Notes under the pieces: generated by a model
Database searches by the model: none
What the model saw: only the letters and a program-made list of their open reading frames with translations
What the model was told of the DNA's origin: nothing
In this document: positions 15,891-26,371 of the stretch, one piece after another
Layout of the letters: each line of letters starts with the position of its first letter
Numbering within the stretch: the stretch's first letter is position 1
Made by a program: the position numbers and the translations under genes
Origin: Sanchytrium tribonematis
Lineage: Eukaryota > Sanchytriomycota > Sanchytriomycetes > Sanchytriales > Sanchytriaceae
NCBI GenBank assembly: GCA_018985235.1
Contig: JADGIG010000049.1
Coordinates: 1 to 31,184 of the forward strand
Direction of reading: 5' to 3'
Length of the DNA stretch: 31,184 bases

Positions 15891-16523
15891 ATGAACAACA
15901 ATTGTAAATGGTCTCAATGTCAAGAGAGTTATGCCTCAGCAAAAGAGCTGTTTGACCATATGTGTGAGGTACATATCAACGTTATGGGTACTCAAAAATT
16001 TACAAGGGAGTGCAAGTGGGACGGGTGTGACGCTAAAGTAGAGAGACGTCATCATTTGGTTAGCCACATTCGAATTCATGTCAACTTCAAGCCTTTCGTT
16101 TGTCAATATTGCGGCAAGTCTTACAAGTGGGCACACGATTCTAAAAGACATGTTCGAAAATGCACAAGCAACCCGGACCAAAAGGCGCCACTTTCTGCAC
16201 CAGCTCAGATGACAATGATGAATCCTTTTAGTCCTCATTCTCAATTGATGTCACCTGTGGATTACATGCGTAGCCCGTTAGAAAACAATCAACAATGGAA
16301 TAGATTACCTTTCCCAGCCTTGAACTTTCAAAATATGCAATCTCCAAATCAAATGATGATGTCACCTACCACCCCTCCGACTTTGCATCCACAGTTGATG
16401 CAAAATTACAAAGACGACATGTCCATGTCTTCGTCTCAAGATTTTGAATTACCTCGAAAAAACGTACCATTGAGTGTTCAGATCCCAATGCACCAAAAGT
16501 TTGAAAACGTGCACTTCTTTTAA
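15891..16523 (+). CDS. PacC/Rim101-like three-zinc-finger transcription factor, short form
   Basis: Three C2H2 fingers fill residues ~5-95 in the PacC arrangement. Finger 1 is CKWSQCQ...LFDHMCEVH, finger 2 CKWDGCDAKVERRHHLVSHI then RIHV, and finger 3 CQYCGKSYKWAHDSKRHVRK. The CxW-C fingers, the HICE-like and SHIRxHV signatures and the KPxxCxxCGKS linker are those of PacC/Rim101, the fungal ambient-pH regulator. The remaining ~115 residues are Met-, Pro-, Ser- and Gln-rich with several Ser-Pro sites, and end FENVHFF. At 210 aa it lacks the long inhibitory C-terminus that is proteolysed in PacC. The start is the first ATG (15891); the frame is open 60 bases further upstream without an ATG. Confidence 0.82.
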   Translation: MNNNCKWSQCQESYASAKELFDHMCEVHINVMGTQKFTRECKWDGCDAKVERRHHLVSHIRIHVNFKPFVCQYCGKSYKWAHDSKRHVRKCTSNPDQKAPLSAPAQMTMMNPFSPHSQLMSPVDYMRSPLENNQQWNRLPFPALNFQNMQSPNQMMMSPTTPPTLHPQLMQNYKDDMSMSSSQDFELPRKNVPLSVQIPMHQKFENVHFF

Positions 16524-16536
16524 AAATAAAAAGCAT

Positions 16537-17775
16537 TTATGTAAAAAACAGTAGATTTTTGCGAACATGATCTTTTTTAGAAGAAAAATTGACTATTCCC
16601 ATATTTTCAAAATCTCTGATTAGCATTTCAAAAAGTATTCTGGTCTCAGAATTCTGAGGAACATCAATTTTGAAGCAAAATGCTAGCATCGCGTCATACA
16701 GATTGACGTCAATCGGCATTTCCTTCAGTATAGCAAAAAGTTCTGATAAATGGGTCTTGAAATTTGAGTCAAATTGTTCGTAAAATTTTGGTACTTTACC
16801 TACTGTGAGTCTCATCTCCTCGATAACATCCACCATGAAAGTGTTATATAAAAGATCACTCTCCTCTATTATAAAGAACTCGTGAAATGGGACGCTATAT
16901 AAATCTTCTAATGTCTCAATTAACTCAACTATCAATTTTTTTGAAGATTTTAAGGCAGAAGTGCGGCTGAATTTTTTCAGACCCTCTATACTAGTACATA
17001 TTTCAAAGAATCTGTACTCATAGGTCACTCCGAGCTTCAGCTTTAATATTTGAAGATGAATATTTTTGCATAAGTGAATTATAGTATCAAATTTTTTGTT
17101 TTGTTCGCGCATAGTGCCTTCAAAAAAGGAGGAGACATTCGCTTGCTTTTTAAAACCATGATTTTTGTGATTTTTTGAGTAGTATTCAATAAAGGATGGT
17201 ATCGCCAACAAAAGTGTCAATGATACTTTTTCGCCTTTGTAAACAAAAGAATATTTGTGACTATTTTCTATAAACAATTTTAGATATCGATTCATATCAA
17301 TCAAATTACGTAAACTGCTGGTTTCCTTTATTGATTCTGAAAAGCAGTTCATAGATGTCGATGATGGTAAAAATCTACAATTCTTATTATTAAAATATTC
17401 TGAAGTAAGGTAATAAACAAAGGCCTCGATTTTAAATGAGGAGTCCACATGAACAACACTGAACCATTCGAGATATTGAGTCAAACATACATTTTGAAAC
17501 TGCTTTAAATCCGCTTTGCTGATAACAAGTACACGGTAATCTCTGAGACTTAACAAAGCATTTTCTATCTCTTCTATAGTATAATCTTTTATAAGAATAA
17601 TGGAATTTTGATCTCGTTTTGGTTTTAAATCACCATAATAACGAACTTTGTAATTAAAATGCTTTTCCAAAATTGAGTCTGACACAAAAGCGCTGTCTAC
17701 CGTCCACCAGATCATATTGTTATTGTCATATTGAAGTGCCGACAAGTCCAATAAATTGTCGACGTAATATCTCAT
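16537..17775 (-). CDS. Hypothetical 412-aa protein
   Basis: The family is not recognised. The first third alternates predicted strands and helices (NSIILIKDYTIEEIE, DYRVLVISKADLKQF), which suggests an alpha/beta domain. The remainder is helical with many aromatic and charged residues. There is no signal peptide, membrane segment, zinc motif or nucleotide-binding loop. It starts 35 bp downstream of the ATG7 stop on the same strand and ends 13 bp from the zinc-finger gene's stop. A fast-evolving subunit of a conserved complex is one possibility; nothing in the sequence decides which. Confidence 0.78.
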   Translation of the reverse strand: MRYYVDNLLDLSALQYDNNNMIWWTVDSAFVSDSILEKHFNYKVRYYGDLKPKRDQNSIILIKDYTIEEIENALLSLRDYRVLVISKADLKQFQNVCLTQYLEWFSVVHVDSSFKIEAFVYYLTSEYFNNKNCRFLPSSTSMNCFSESIKETSSLRNLIDMNRYLKLFIENSHKYSFVYKGEKVSLTLLLAIPSFIEYYSKNHKNHGFKKQANVSSFFEGTMREQNKKFDTIIHLCKNIHLQILKLKLGVTYEYRFFEICTSIEGLKKFSRTSALKSSKKLIVELIETLEDLYSVPFHEFFIIEESDLLYNTFMVDVIEEMRLTVGKVPKFYEQFDSNFKTHLSELFAILKEMPIDVNLYDAMLAFCFKIDVPQNSETRILFEMLIRDFENMGIVNFSSKKDHVRKNLLFFT

Positions 17776-17810
17776 AAAGGGGACTGCCGCAAAAATTTTA
17801 ACAAAACAAT

Positions 17811-19372
17811 TTACTCATCCCAATCCAGGTCGAGGTCCTGCATCTCACTCAAGCCAGTCAGTTTTTCTAAGTATTTTGGATTTTCTAATACATCTATTAT
17901 AAATCCTATCCCATCACTATTGATTTTTTTCATTACAATTTCTGAACACGCGGTACATTTATCATATGCATTTCCAAAAGATTTCATGTATGTGTTTTGA
18001 CCCAAAAATAAACGAATTTGTTGAGGTGTCTCTCCTAATAGTTTCTTTGGCTCAGATTGTAGCATTGCAATTAGAATTTCTGATATGAGTCCACTTGCTA
18101 TAAAAGACAACCCTGGTCTAGTCACAGTACACTGTTGATCAAGAGTCCTGTCTTTAAGTGACTAAATGAATAATAATTTACATTCACTGGAGCAACCACA
18201 TCACTACAAAAATAGCATCCTTCTTCCTTAGAGTGCCTCAAAGCCAATAACGAGTCAAAACCTAGAGCTGCAGTTAAAACTAGTTTTTCCTCGTATCTAC
18301 CAAGAACTGTAGGAAGCCACCTGGACTCTCTTGAGTCTGTTAATAGAAAAATAGTATCATTTGTTTTTATAAGTTTCCAAAGCATATCCACATTTTGTTT
18401 ATCAACCGGATGATCCGGCATGGGTATTCGGAGTGATTCAGTATATATGGTACAATATGGTGCAATTTTAAGAATGTTTTCTTTTGCTGCAGCAACTTTG
18501 GGCTTACCAACATCTTCAACTGTGAACAGTGATTGACGAACAGGATTTGAATACGAGACAAGTCCCGAATCTACCAAAGTGAATGTAGTCACTCCCCAGC
18601 CTATTAGAGCCCGTATCACATTGCAACCCAACGTTCCGACTCCTAAAATAAGGCACCTAAGGCCCTTGTGTTTTTCCAGATCCAAATCAGGTACTAGCCT
18701 CCACTTCATAAGGGAGAGATTTAACATCGAAGCTTCATACACTAATGTTGTAGGGTCTAGTATGGATTTTAAATCTACAATTTGCAATTTATCAGGGTGT
18801 AAAGTTTTTTTGGGTATTCCTGGCTTAATTACTTTGTATGCGATTTGAGGCTGATGACTCGAATAGATGTTTACTATTTCGCCTTCTTTTGCGATGTTTA
18901 AAACATTTTGGACCAATATGGTAAAGTTTGCTTTCAAGGAATTTTTTACGACGTGTGAGTTTCCGTCATAAGAATGGACTTTCTTGAGATCAGAAAAATT
19001 AAATTTCTCAGGCTTAGTTTGCTCAAGTGTATTTTCAAGATTTAATATTTCGATATAGTAGATTTTATATTCGAAAACATAATTTTTAATATCTGCATAG
19101 ACATGAAGCTCAAAAAAATTGTCAGCATCGAAAAGCGATTCGTCCGGAGAGCAATTCAGAAACAAATTTTTGCTGTCATGCACAATGAGTCTGCCAACTA
19201 CACCATCCTTGGCTTTCATATTAAAATCTTGAATTCGTAATAACTGATTAATCATTTCAGCGTAAATAGTGATTTCGGTAGTACGAAGTTTCCATTCATT
19301 GATTTTCTTATCGGCTAAGGTTTTGAAAAAAAGCGGATGAATCACAAAATGAAATTTCTTGAAATTGTTCAT
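17811..19372 (-). CDS. ATG7: ATG7, E1-like enzyme of autophagy, two exons
   Basis: Activates the ubiquitin-like proteins Atg8 and Atg12 and passes them to Atg3 and Atg10. Exons are 19372-18182 and 18161-17811, 513 aa. The N-terminal domain binding E2s opens with FHFVIHPLFFKTL. The adenylation domain has CLILGVGTLGCNVIRALIGW (ATP site), FTLVDSGLVSYSNPVRQSLF, and zinc-binding cysteine pairs CYFCSDVVAPV and KCTACSEIV. Removing the 20-nt intron restores DRTLDQQCTVTRPG with catalytic Cys408; the unspliced frame ends before it. The protein ends DLDLDWDE, an acidic tail like that of yeast and animal Atg7. It is shorter than the yeast protein (630 aa), with the loss in the N-terminal domain. Confidence 0.96.
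18162..18181 (-). other. 20-nt intron in ATG7, just before the catalytic cysteine
   Basis: Coding-strand sequence is GTAAATTATTATTCATTTAG, in phase 0. Its removal joins APVN to SLKDRTLDQQCTVTRPG, the E1 active-site segment. It is the only supported intron of 20 rather than 19 nt. Confidence 0.92.
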
Positions 19373-19474
19373 CCCTTGTTTCTAACATTTTTGCTCACTA
19401 TAATACTAATTCTTGTAACTACCAATTTAAAATCATAGGCTTGGATGTTCTGTTAAAAATGGAGTAATTTGAAC

Positions 19475-19546
19475 ATGAAGAGTTGTCCAATCAAAGATTT
19501 TAATATCTTATTTAACAAACTTTGTGTATCTCTCGTTCGAAAATGA
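19475..19546 (+). promoter_or_regulatory. Upstream ORF whose stop overlaps the GEF start codon
   Basis: A 23-codon ATG-initiated frame in the leader of the DH-PH-Sec7 gene ends at TGA 19544-19546, overlapping the main ATG 19543-19545 as ATGA. This geometry allows termination-reinitiation. A CCAAT box lies at 19487-19491, inside the uORF. Whether the uORF is in the mRNA depends on the transcription start, which cannot be seen. Confidence 0.35.
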
Positions 19547-21654
19547 CCAAAGATGATGTTATGCGTCAGGCCGAGGACTTACTGAACACAAAGTTGGATG
19601 AAAAACTTGGTCTAGTATACTATGTAACCAAGAAAGGCTTTTTAACTGATGTAGCCAGAAGATTAGAGAATGATGACAGTGCAACATTTGTCAATAGTTG
19701 TCATTTTAGGGGGATAGATTTTATACAAAAGTCACATATAGATAACATATATGAAGAAATATCTATTGTTCTGGCTGCTTTTAGGAAATTGATTTTATAT
19801 AATCCCATTGTCAAGGAAAAACGATCGAGTGGTATATTGGAAGCGATAATTAATGATGAAAAACTGTATTTAAAAGAGCTGCGAAGAAATTTATCTCAAC
19901 TCGATGCTGAGTTTCCTTCTCATCCAATAAGGCTTTGTAAAAAACATATGATAAGAACCCATTATGAATTTTACAAGTCACTTAAGGAGTCAGAAAGCGT
20001 TCAAGAGATACCTCAACTATTTCACGACTTGTGCAATTCAAAAACCAAGAATATATATGTCAACTACAAAGCTCATTTGCTGGAGAGTAGAAACTTGTTA
20101 ATTGATGCTATTACTTATTTTGAGTTGCCGCTGAATCGTTTCAACAAATATTCGGAACTTTTGCTCCAATATTTTGAAGACTTAAAAAAACAAGAGTTTC
20201 TCTCGATATCCAAGGAGCTGGCCGATTTTAATCTAAAAATCGCTTTAATGAAAAAATTCAAAAAGAAACAGGAACGCAAAGAAATCGATGAGAATCTATT
20301 TGAGCCGGAGCAGACGTTTGCAAAATCGCCATCAAAGGACATTTCCACTGATGATGAAAGCTTCTCCAGTGACGATTTGGCCATTGAATCATACCATAAC
20401 TCAAAGTCTACTTCTAGTAAGGAAGATGTTAAATCTCCCGAAAAGTGGGTAGTATCAACTGTGGCGTACTTGGAGAATCTGCATGGTGATTTTATTTGTC
20501 AAGGATCTGTTTGGGAAATATTAAATAGCAATTTAGTGAAGGAACGCACCATATATTTGTACGAAAAGTCTTTAGTCATTGCTAAGGATCTCGATAACGG
20601 AACTGAAGCATTTGAGGTTCGATCCATCTTGAACTTGCAATCCTTTAGATTAGTCGTTGATAGAGATAGCCGAAGACGACCACTAAAACTGAAATCGAAA
20701 GTGGCAGAAACAATCGATCTATTCAACAGCAATCCCGAAGAAGGTATCGCGCGTGTTTTGGCTGAAGTGAACGATTCTGAGAATGAAATTCGACTAATCG
20801 TGGCATTTCTACATAAGACTCCCGGTTTGGACCGCAAAATGATTGCGCAGTATTTGGTTACTCGTCAAGAAATTTTAAACGCATATATGAAATGGTTTGA
20901 CACATCACTGCACAATTTAAGAATAGATTTAGCCTTTAGACTTTGCTTGGATCAAATATATCTACCGACAGATCAAAAATCAATGGAGATGATCATGCGT
21001 TCTTTTTCAGATAGTGTGTCATATCACAATCCAAATGTTTATGAGTCTAGTGAAAATATAATATCTATGTTAAAAGCCTTTTTAAGCTTTGATGACGATT
21101 TATCTTGGTCATTCGAAGAATTTTTCGAGAAATTATCAATTTCTTCCAGCGGTTTGACCTCTGATATCGCGCACGAAATTTTTGAAGATTTACAAGAGAA
21201 TGCCCTTTTTTCAGATGCTCCAGAACAGAGGCAGAAAAAAGTTGATATTTCTAAAATTCCAGAGTATCTCATGATGGATGATATAGTCACTCTTCAAATT
21301 GAGATCCCCCACTCGGACCCAAATCTAAAAATTATAGTTTGCGGGCAGGACATGATTATTAATCCTTCAGTATTATATTTTACAGAGTCTAATATCTGCA
21401 AGTTTACCGTACTTCCAAGCCGATCTGGTAGGAAGAAAATGTTTTTTGTATTTTATGGGGATTCGTCGTCCTTTTATGAACCGATTGGACCTCAAACAAT
21501 ATCAGTGGAGCGAGACTTTATGAAATATACTTTTCTATTAAAAGGAATTGACGACTACAAAAAATCACAATTTTTATTCGCTGTGGCCACAAAGTCTCAA
21601 AAAGCACACTGGCTTAATAATTTAATCGGAGTTGGGATGAGAGTTAAAGGATAA
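19543..21654 (+). CDS. DH-PH-Sec7-PH multidomain guanine-exchange factor
   Basis: A 703-aa protein with two exchange-factor modules. A Dbl-homology (RhoGEF) domain covers ~residues 95-240 (ILEAIINDEKLYLKELRRNL; LLIDAITYFELPLNRFNKYS), then an acidic Ser-rich linker (~250-300) and a first PH domain (~312-380). A Sec7 (ArfGEF) domain covers ~388-560 (LFNSNPEEGIARVL, AQYLVTRQEILNAYMKWFD, then IYLPTDQKSMEMIMRSFSD). A last PH domain covers ~570-700 and ends with the usual Trp helix (KSQKAHWLNNLIG). The Sec7 glutamic finger is replaced: LPGE of active enzymes reads LPTD (Asp477). The NTDLH-like segment is also degenerate, so ArfGEF activity is doubtful. The first ATG is at 19543. Confidence 0.82.
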   Translation: MTKDDVMRQAEDLLNTKLDEKLGLVYYVTKKGFLTDVARRLENDDSATFVNSCHFRGIDFIQKSHIDNIYEEISIVLAAFRKLILYNPIVKEKRSSGILEAIINDEKLYLKELRRNLSQLDAEFPSHPIRLCKKHMIRTHYEFYKSLKESESVQEIPQLFHDLCNSKTKNIYVNYKAHLLESRNLLIDAITYFELPLNRFNKYSELLLQYFEDLKKQEFLSISKELADFNLKIALMKKFKKKQERKEIDENLFEPEQTFAKSPSKDISTDDESFSSDDLAIESYHNSKSTSSKEDVKSPEKWVVSTVAYLENLHGDFICQGSVWEILNSNLVKERTIYLYEKSLVIAKDLDNGTEAFEVRSILNLQSFRLVVDRDSRRRPLKLKSKVAETIDLFNSNPEEGIARVLAEVNDSENEIRLIVAFLHKTPGLDRKMIAQYLVTRQEILNAYMKWFDTSLHNLRIDLAFRLCLDQIYLPTDQKSMEMIMRSFSDSVSYHNPNVYESSENIISMLKAFLSFDDDLSWSFEEFFEKLSISSSGLTSDIAHEIFEDLQENALFSDAPEQRQKKVDISKIPEYLMMDDIVTLQIEIPHSDPNLKIIVCGQDMIINPSVLYFTESNICKFTVLPSRSGRKKMFFVFYGDSSSFYEPIGPQTISVERDFMKYTFLLKGIDDYKKSQFLFAVATKSQKAHWLNNLIGVGMRVKG

Positions 21655-21709
21655 TTCAAAATAAAATTATTCTGAAAGTTTTGTTTAACTAAATCTTTTG
21701 CATTCTCGA

Positions 21710-22666
21710 ATGCATTTAGAGGGTTACCAATTTTTGAAAGAGCTAGGGGAAGGTTCTTTCGGTTTAGTGTATAAATGCATTGATAAAAACTCGCAAAAAC
21801 CAGTCGCGATTAAAGCAGTAAAAAATTCGCTGAATTTTGAGAGCACCAAGATCTTTAAAAGAGAAATAGAAATTCTAGATCAGCTTTGTCATCCCAATAT
21901 TATAAAATTGATTGAATCTAAAAGTGTAGGATACAAATTTTTCCTAGTTTTTGAATTTGCAGAAGAAAATATTTTGCAAGAATTAAGTCGATATAAAAAT
22001 GGAATGGATGAAATCAAGGTGGGCGAAATCGGAATCCAACTTCTCAGGGCAATAGAGTATATTCATGATTTGGGAATTATGCATCGTGATATAAAGCCGG
22101 AAAATATTCTATATCATAAAAAGAAAGTTAAACTATGCGATTTTGGATTTGCCAGAAGATTGATGGAGGGGATAAAATACACTGAATACGTATCAACACG
22201 CTGGTACAGAGCTCCAGAACTTCTCTTGAGAATGCCTTATGACGAGAAAGTAGACATTTTCTCTTTTGGATGCCTTCTATACGAAATGCGAACAGGGCAA
22301 GCGCTACTCACCGGAGACAGCGATATAGATCAATTGTATTTGGTGATAGAAAAAATTGGGGGTCTTTGTAAAGAACAGATTTCTTGGGTCAAAAAGTGTA
22401 CAATTATTTCAATAGCAGAATCTGATCAGAAAAGAAGAGAGAGATCCGATTACAGTCAAAATGCAAAGTTTTCATTGATGTTTAAGAGAGTTTTGAAAGA
22501 TTGTTTGAATACAAACCCAAAATCAAGAAGATCAGCAAAAACTATTAAACATGAAAATTTCTTCAAATCGTTCATGAACAACGCTGATAGTGACTCCAAA
22601 CATACAAACAAATTGACTTTAAATATTTCGCCATATTTGAAAACGTCAAGGGCTATAATAAATTGA
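21710..22666 (+). CDS. CDKL-family protein kinase
   Basis: Serine/threonine kinase of the cyclin-dependent-kinase-like (CDKL) group, whose studied members control cilium or flagellum length. The kinase domain fills residues 6-290: GEGSFGLV glycine loop, Lys35 (AIKAVK), HRDIKPEN with Asp127, DFGFARR with Asp144, and a MAPK-like TEY activation motif (158-160) followed by VSTRWYRAPELLL. The SDIDQLYLVIEKIG segment corresponds to the CDKL pattern after the GxPLFPG region. 318 aa, with a short non-kinase tail. The first ATG is at 21710; an open frame extends 12 bases upstream without an ATG. It lies 55 bp after the GEF gene on the same strand. Confidence 0.88.
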   Translation: MHLEGYQFLKELGEGSFGLVYKCIDKNSQKPVAIKAVKNSLNFESTKIFKREIEILDQLCHPNIIKLIESKSVGYKFFLVFEFAEENILQELSRYKNGMDEIKVGEIGIQLLRAIEYIHDLGIMHRDIKPENILYHKKKVKLCDFGFARRLMEGIKYTEYVSTRWYRAPELLLRMPYDEKVDIFSFGCLLYEMRTGQALLTGDSDIDQLYLVIEKIGGLCKEQISWVKKCTIISIAESDQKRRERSDYSQNAKFSLMFKRVLKDCLNTNPKSRRSAKTIKHENFFKSFMNNADSDSKHTNKLTLNISPYLKTSRAIIN

Positions 22667-22736
22667 ATTGATATTATGTGATTGGCAGTTTTCGAATTTC
22701 ACAAAATTAATATAATCTAAACCTTGCCTTTCTCCT

Positions 22737-24392
22737 ATGTTCAAAGAAAATGACCTCGTCCAGTTCAACGGCAAACAAGGATACGTCCGCTACCACGGCA
22801 AGGTTCATTTTCGCGGAGGCATTTGGGTAGGGATTGAGCTTAAGGAGCCAATTGGAAAAAATGATGGTGAAGTAATTTTCAAGGGAACGAAACGTAGATA
22901 TTTTAAATGCCGTCCCAATTATGGATTGTTTGCCAAAAGTCAAAATGTTGTACGTGTGCAGCAATTGCCAAGAGATTCCTCTAAACGGTCTTCTTACTCG
23001 GCGGCATCCTCCCGAAATCAGAACACTCAGTCCATAGCAAGTGCAAGGGGTTTAAATTCAAGAATCTTAAAATCAACACTAGAAGACTATCAATCACAGA
23101 TCATGGAAAAGGATCACTTAATCGAGGAGAAAGATTTTTTGATAACTGATTTGCAGCAAAAATTGATAAGAAAGGAACAGGACGTACGGATAATGGAGGA
23201 TAAGCTTGATAATCTTAGTTTAGACATGAGCAAATTCGAAGAATCCTTCAATCCGAGCTTGGTCAAGGAGCTTAAATTAGAAAATGCAAAACTCCAGAAG
23301 AGTTTAACTGAAGCTGATGGCGAAATTAAATTAATACAAGAACATTATTCTAAAATTATTGAAAGTCAAAAATCAGCGTTGAATACACTGAAGAACGAAG
23401 ATCAAACCGAATCATCCCACTCAGAACAAATGAAGAAACTCAGGTTTCTTGTGGAAGAAAAAGATTCTAAGATCCACAACCTGGAACTTTTATTAAGCAA
23501 AAGAAACACTAGTAGTGATGTAGAATCAAGGCATTGGGAACTTGAAAAGAGTTTACATGAATACCAAATGAAGTTGACTGAATTAGAGGTTTCAATGTCC
23601 GCATCTTTGTCCGAAAAAGAAAGTCTTGAAAACAAGGTTCATTTCCTAGAAGAAGAGCTAAAGCTCAATAGAGAAAACCTGCTTGAAATACAGAAAGAAA
23701 AGTCAAATCTGATATCGAAATTAAGTGCAATATCTGCTGAGAATATTGAATTAAAGAAGCAATCTAAGATTGATTCTGATTTCGATCGCAACGAGTCTTC
23801 TTTAGAAGAAATTTCGAAAATACAACAAGAGAAGAGATCTCTGGAGGATCTTTTTGATATCAAGGAAAATAATTTTGTCACGGAGATCAACATGCTGAAA
23901 AGGTCTAATACAATGCTAAAGCAAAAAGTTTCGAGCCTCAACAAAGAGCTGCAATTAAAATCTGATGATTTGGTGCAAGTTTCTAAGAACATGCTAAATT
24001 TAGAAAGTGGTTTTGTCCAAAAAATTGCACAAATAGAAGCAGAATTGGAAGAAATGGTACACCTTAAACAAGTTGTAGAAAATGATTATAATTCTTCGAA
24101 AAACACAGTGGTGAGGCTTGAAAATGAATTGAACATTTTAAAAGAAGAGAATGAACGTTTGGTTAAACACAACACACTTTTGAAAAAATCTAGAAAACAA
24201 ACAATGTCAAGTTATATAGATAATGTCGAAAAATTAATGTCCGATATGAATAAAATTCAGGAGACAGTGGATAAAAGAAACTCTGCGACAAGCAATAGAT
24301 CCAGTCTTTTGGAAACTGAGAACAAGAGAATTTCAAAAGAATCTGCAGTCTCTAGTTCGGCCTATGATGAAGAATTTAGATTAGAAGAATAA
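22737..24392 (+). CDS. CAP-Gly microtubule plus-end protein with long coiled coil
   Basis: Residues 5-75 form a CAP-Gly domain: GKQGYVRYHGKVHFRGGIWV, GKNDGEVIFKGTKRRYFKC, NYGLFAKSQNV. The GKNDG motif binds the EEY/F tails of tubulin and EB1. A Ser/Arg-rich linker (~78-115) follows; such linkers aid microtubule binding. Residues ~115-505 form an almost unbroken coiled coil, and the tail is Ser-rich and acidic. The layout matches CLIP-170/Bik1 or the dynactin p150 N-terminal half. No zinc knuckle is seen at the end, so the exact family is open. 551 aa, one CAP-Gly domain. The stop codon lies inside AATAAA (24388-24393). Confidence 0.88.
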   Translation: MFKENDLVQFNGKQGYVRYHGKVHFRGGIWVGIELKEPIGKNDGEVIFKGTKRRYFKCRPNYGLFAKSQNVVRVQQLPRDSSKRSSYSAASSRNQNTQSIASARGLNSRILKSTLEDYQSQIMEKDHLIEEKDFLITDLQQKLIRKEQDVRIMEDKLDNLSLDMSKFEESFNPSLVKELKLENAKLQKSLTEADGEIKLIQEHYSKIIESQKSALNTLKNEDQTESSHSEQMKKLRFLVEEKDSKIHNLELLLSKRNTSSDVESRHWELEKSLHEYQMKLTELEVSMSASLSEKESLENKVHFLEEELKLNRENLLEIQKEKSNLISKLSAISAENIELKKQSKIDSDFDRNESSLEEISKIQQEKRSLEDLFDIKENNFVTEINMLKRSNTMLKQKVSSLNKELQLKSDDLVQVSKNMLNLESGFVQKIAQIEAELEEMVHLKQVVENDYNSSKNTVVRLENELNILKEENERLVKHNTLLKKSRKQTMSSYIDNVEKLMSDMNKIQETVDKRNSATSNRSSLLETENKRISKESAVSSSAYDEEFRLEE

Positions 24393-24471
24393 ATTTATGT
24401 CTTTATATATAAGTTTGATTCAATAAATCTCAAGTTTTGAATTTTTTGATTTTTGAGGCTTGGTCAAATAA

Positions 24472-26311
<1,840 letters not shown>

Positions 26312-26371
26312 ATAAATGTTGTACATTAAATAAAACTTCGCAACCTCAAGCAGGGTCGATACAAAGGAGGA

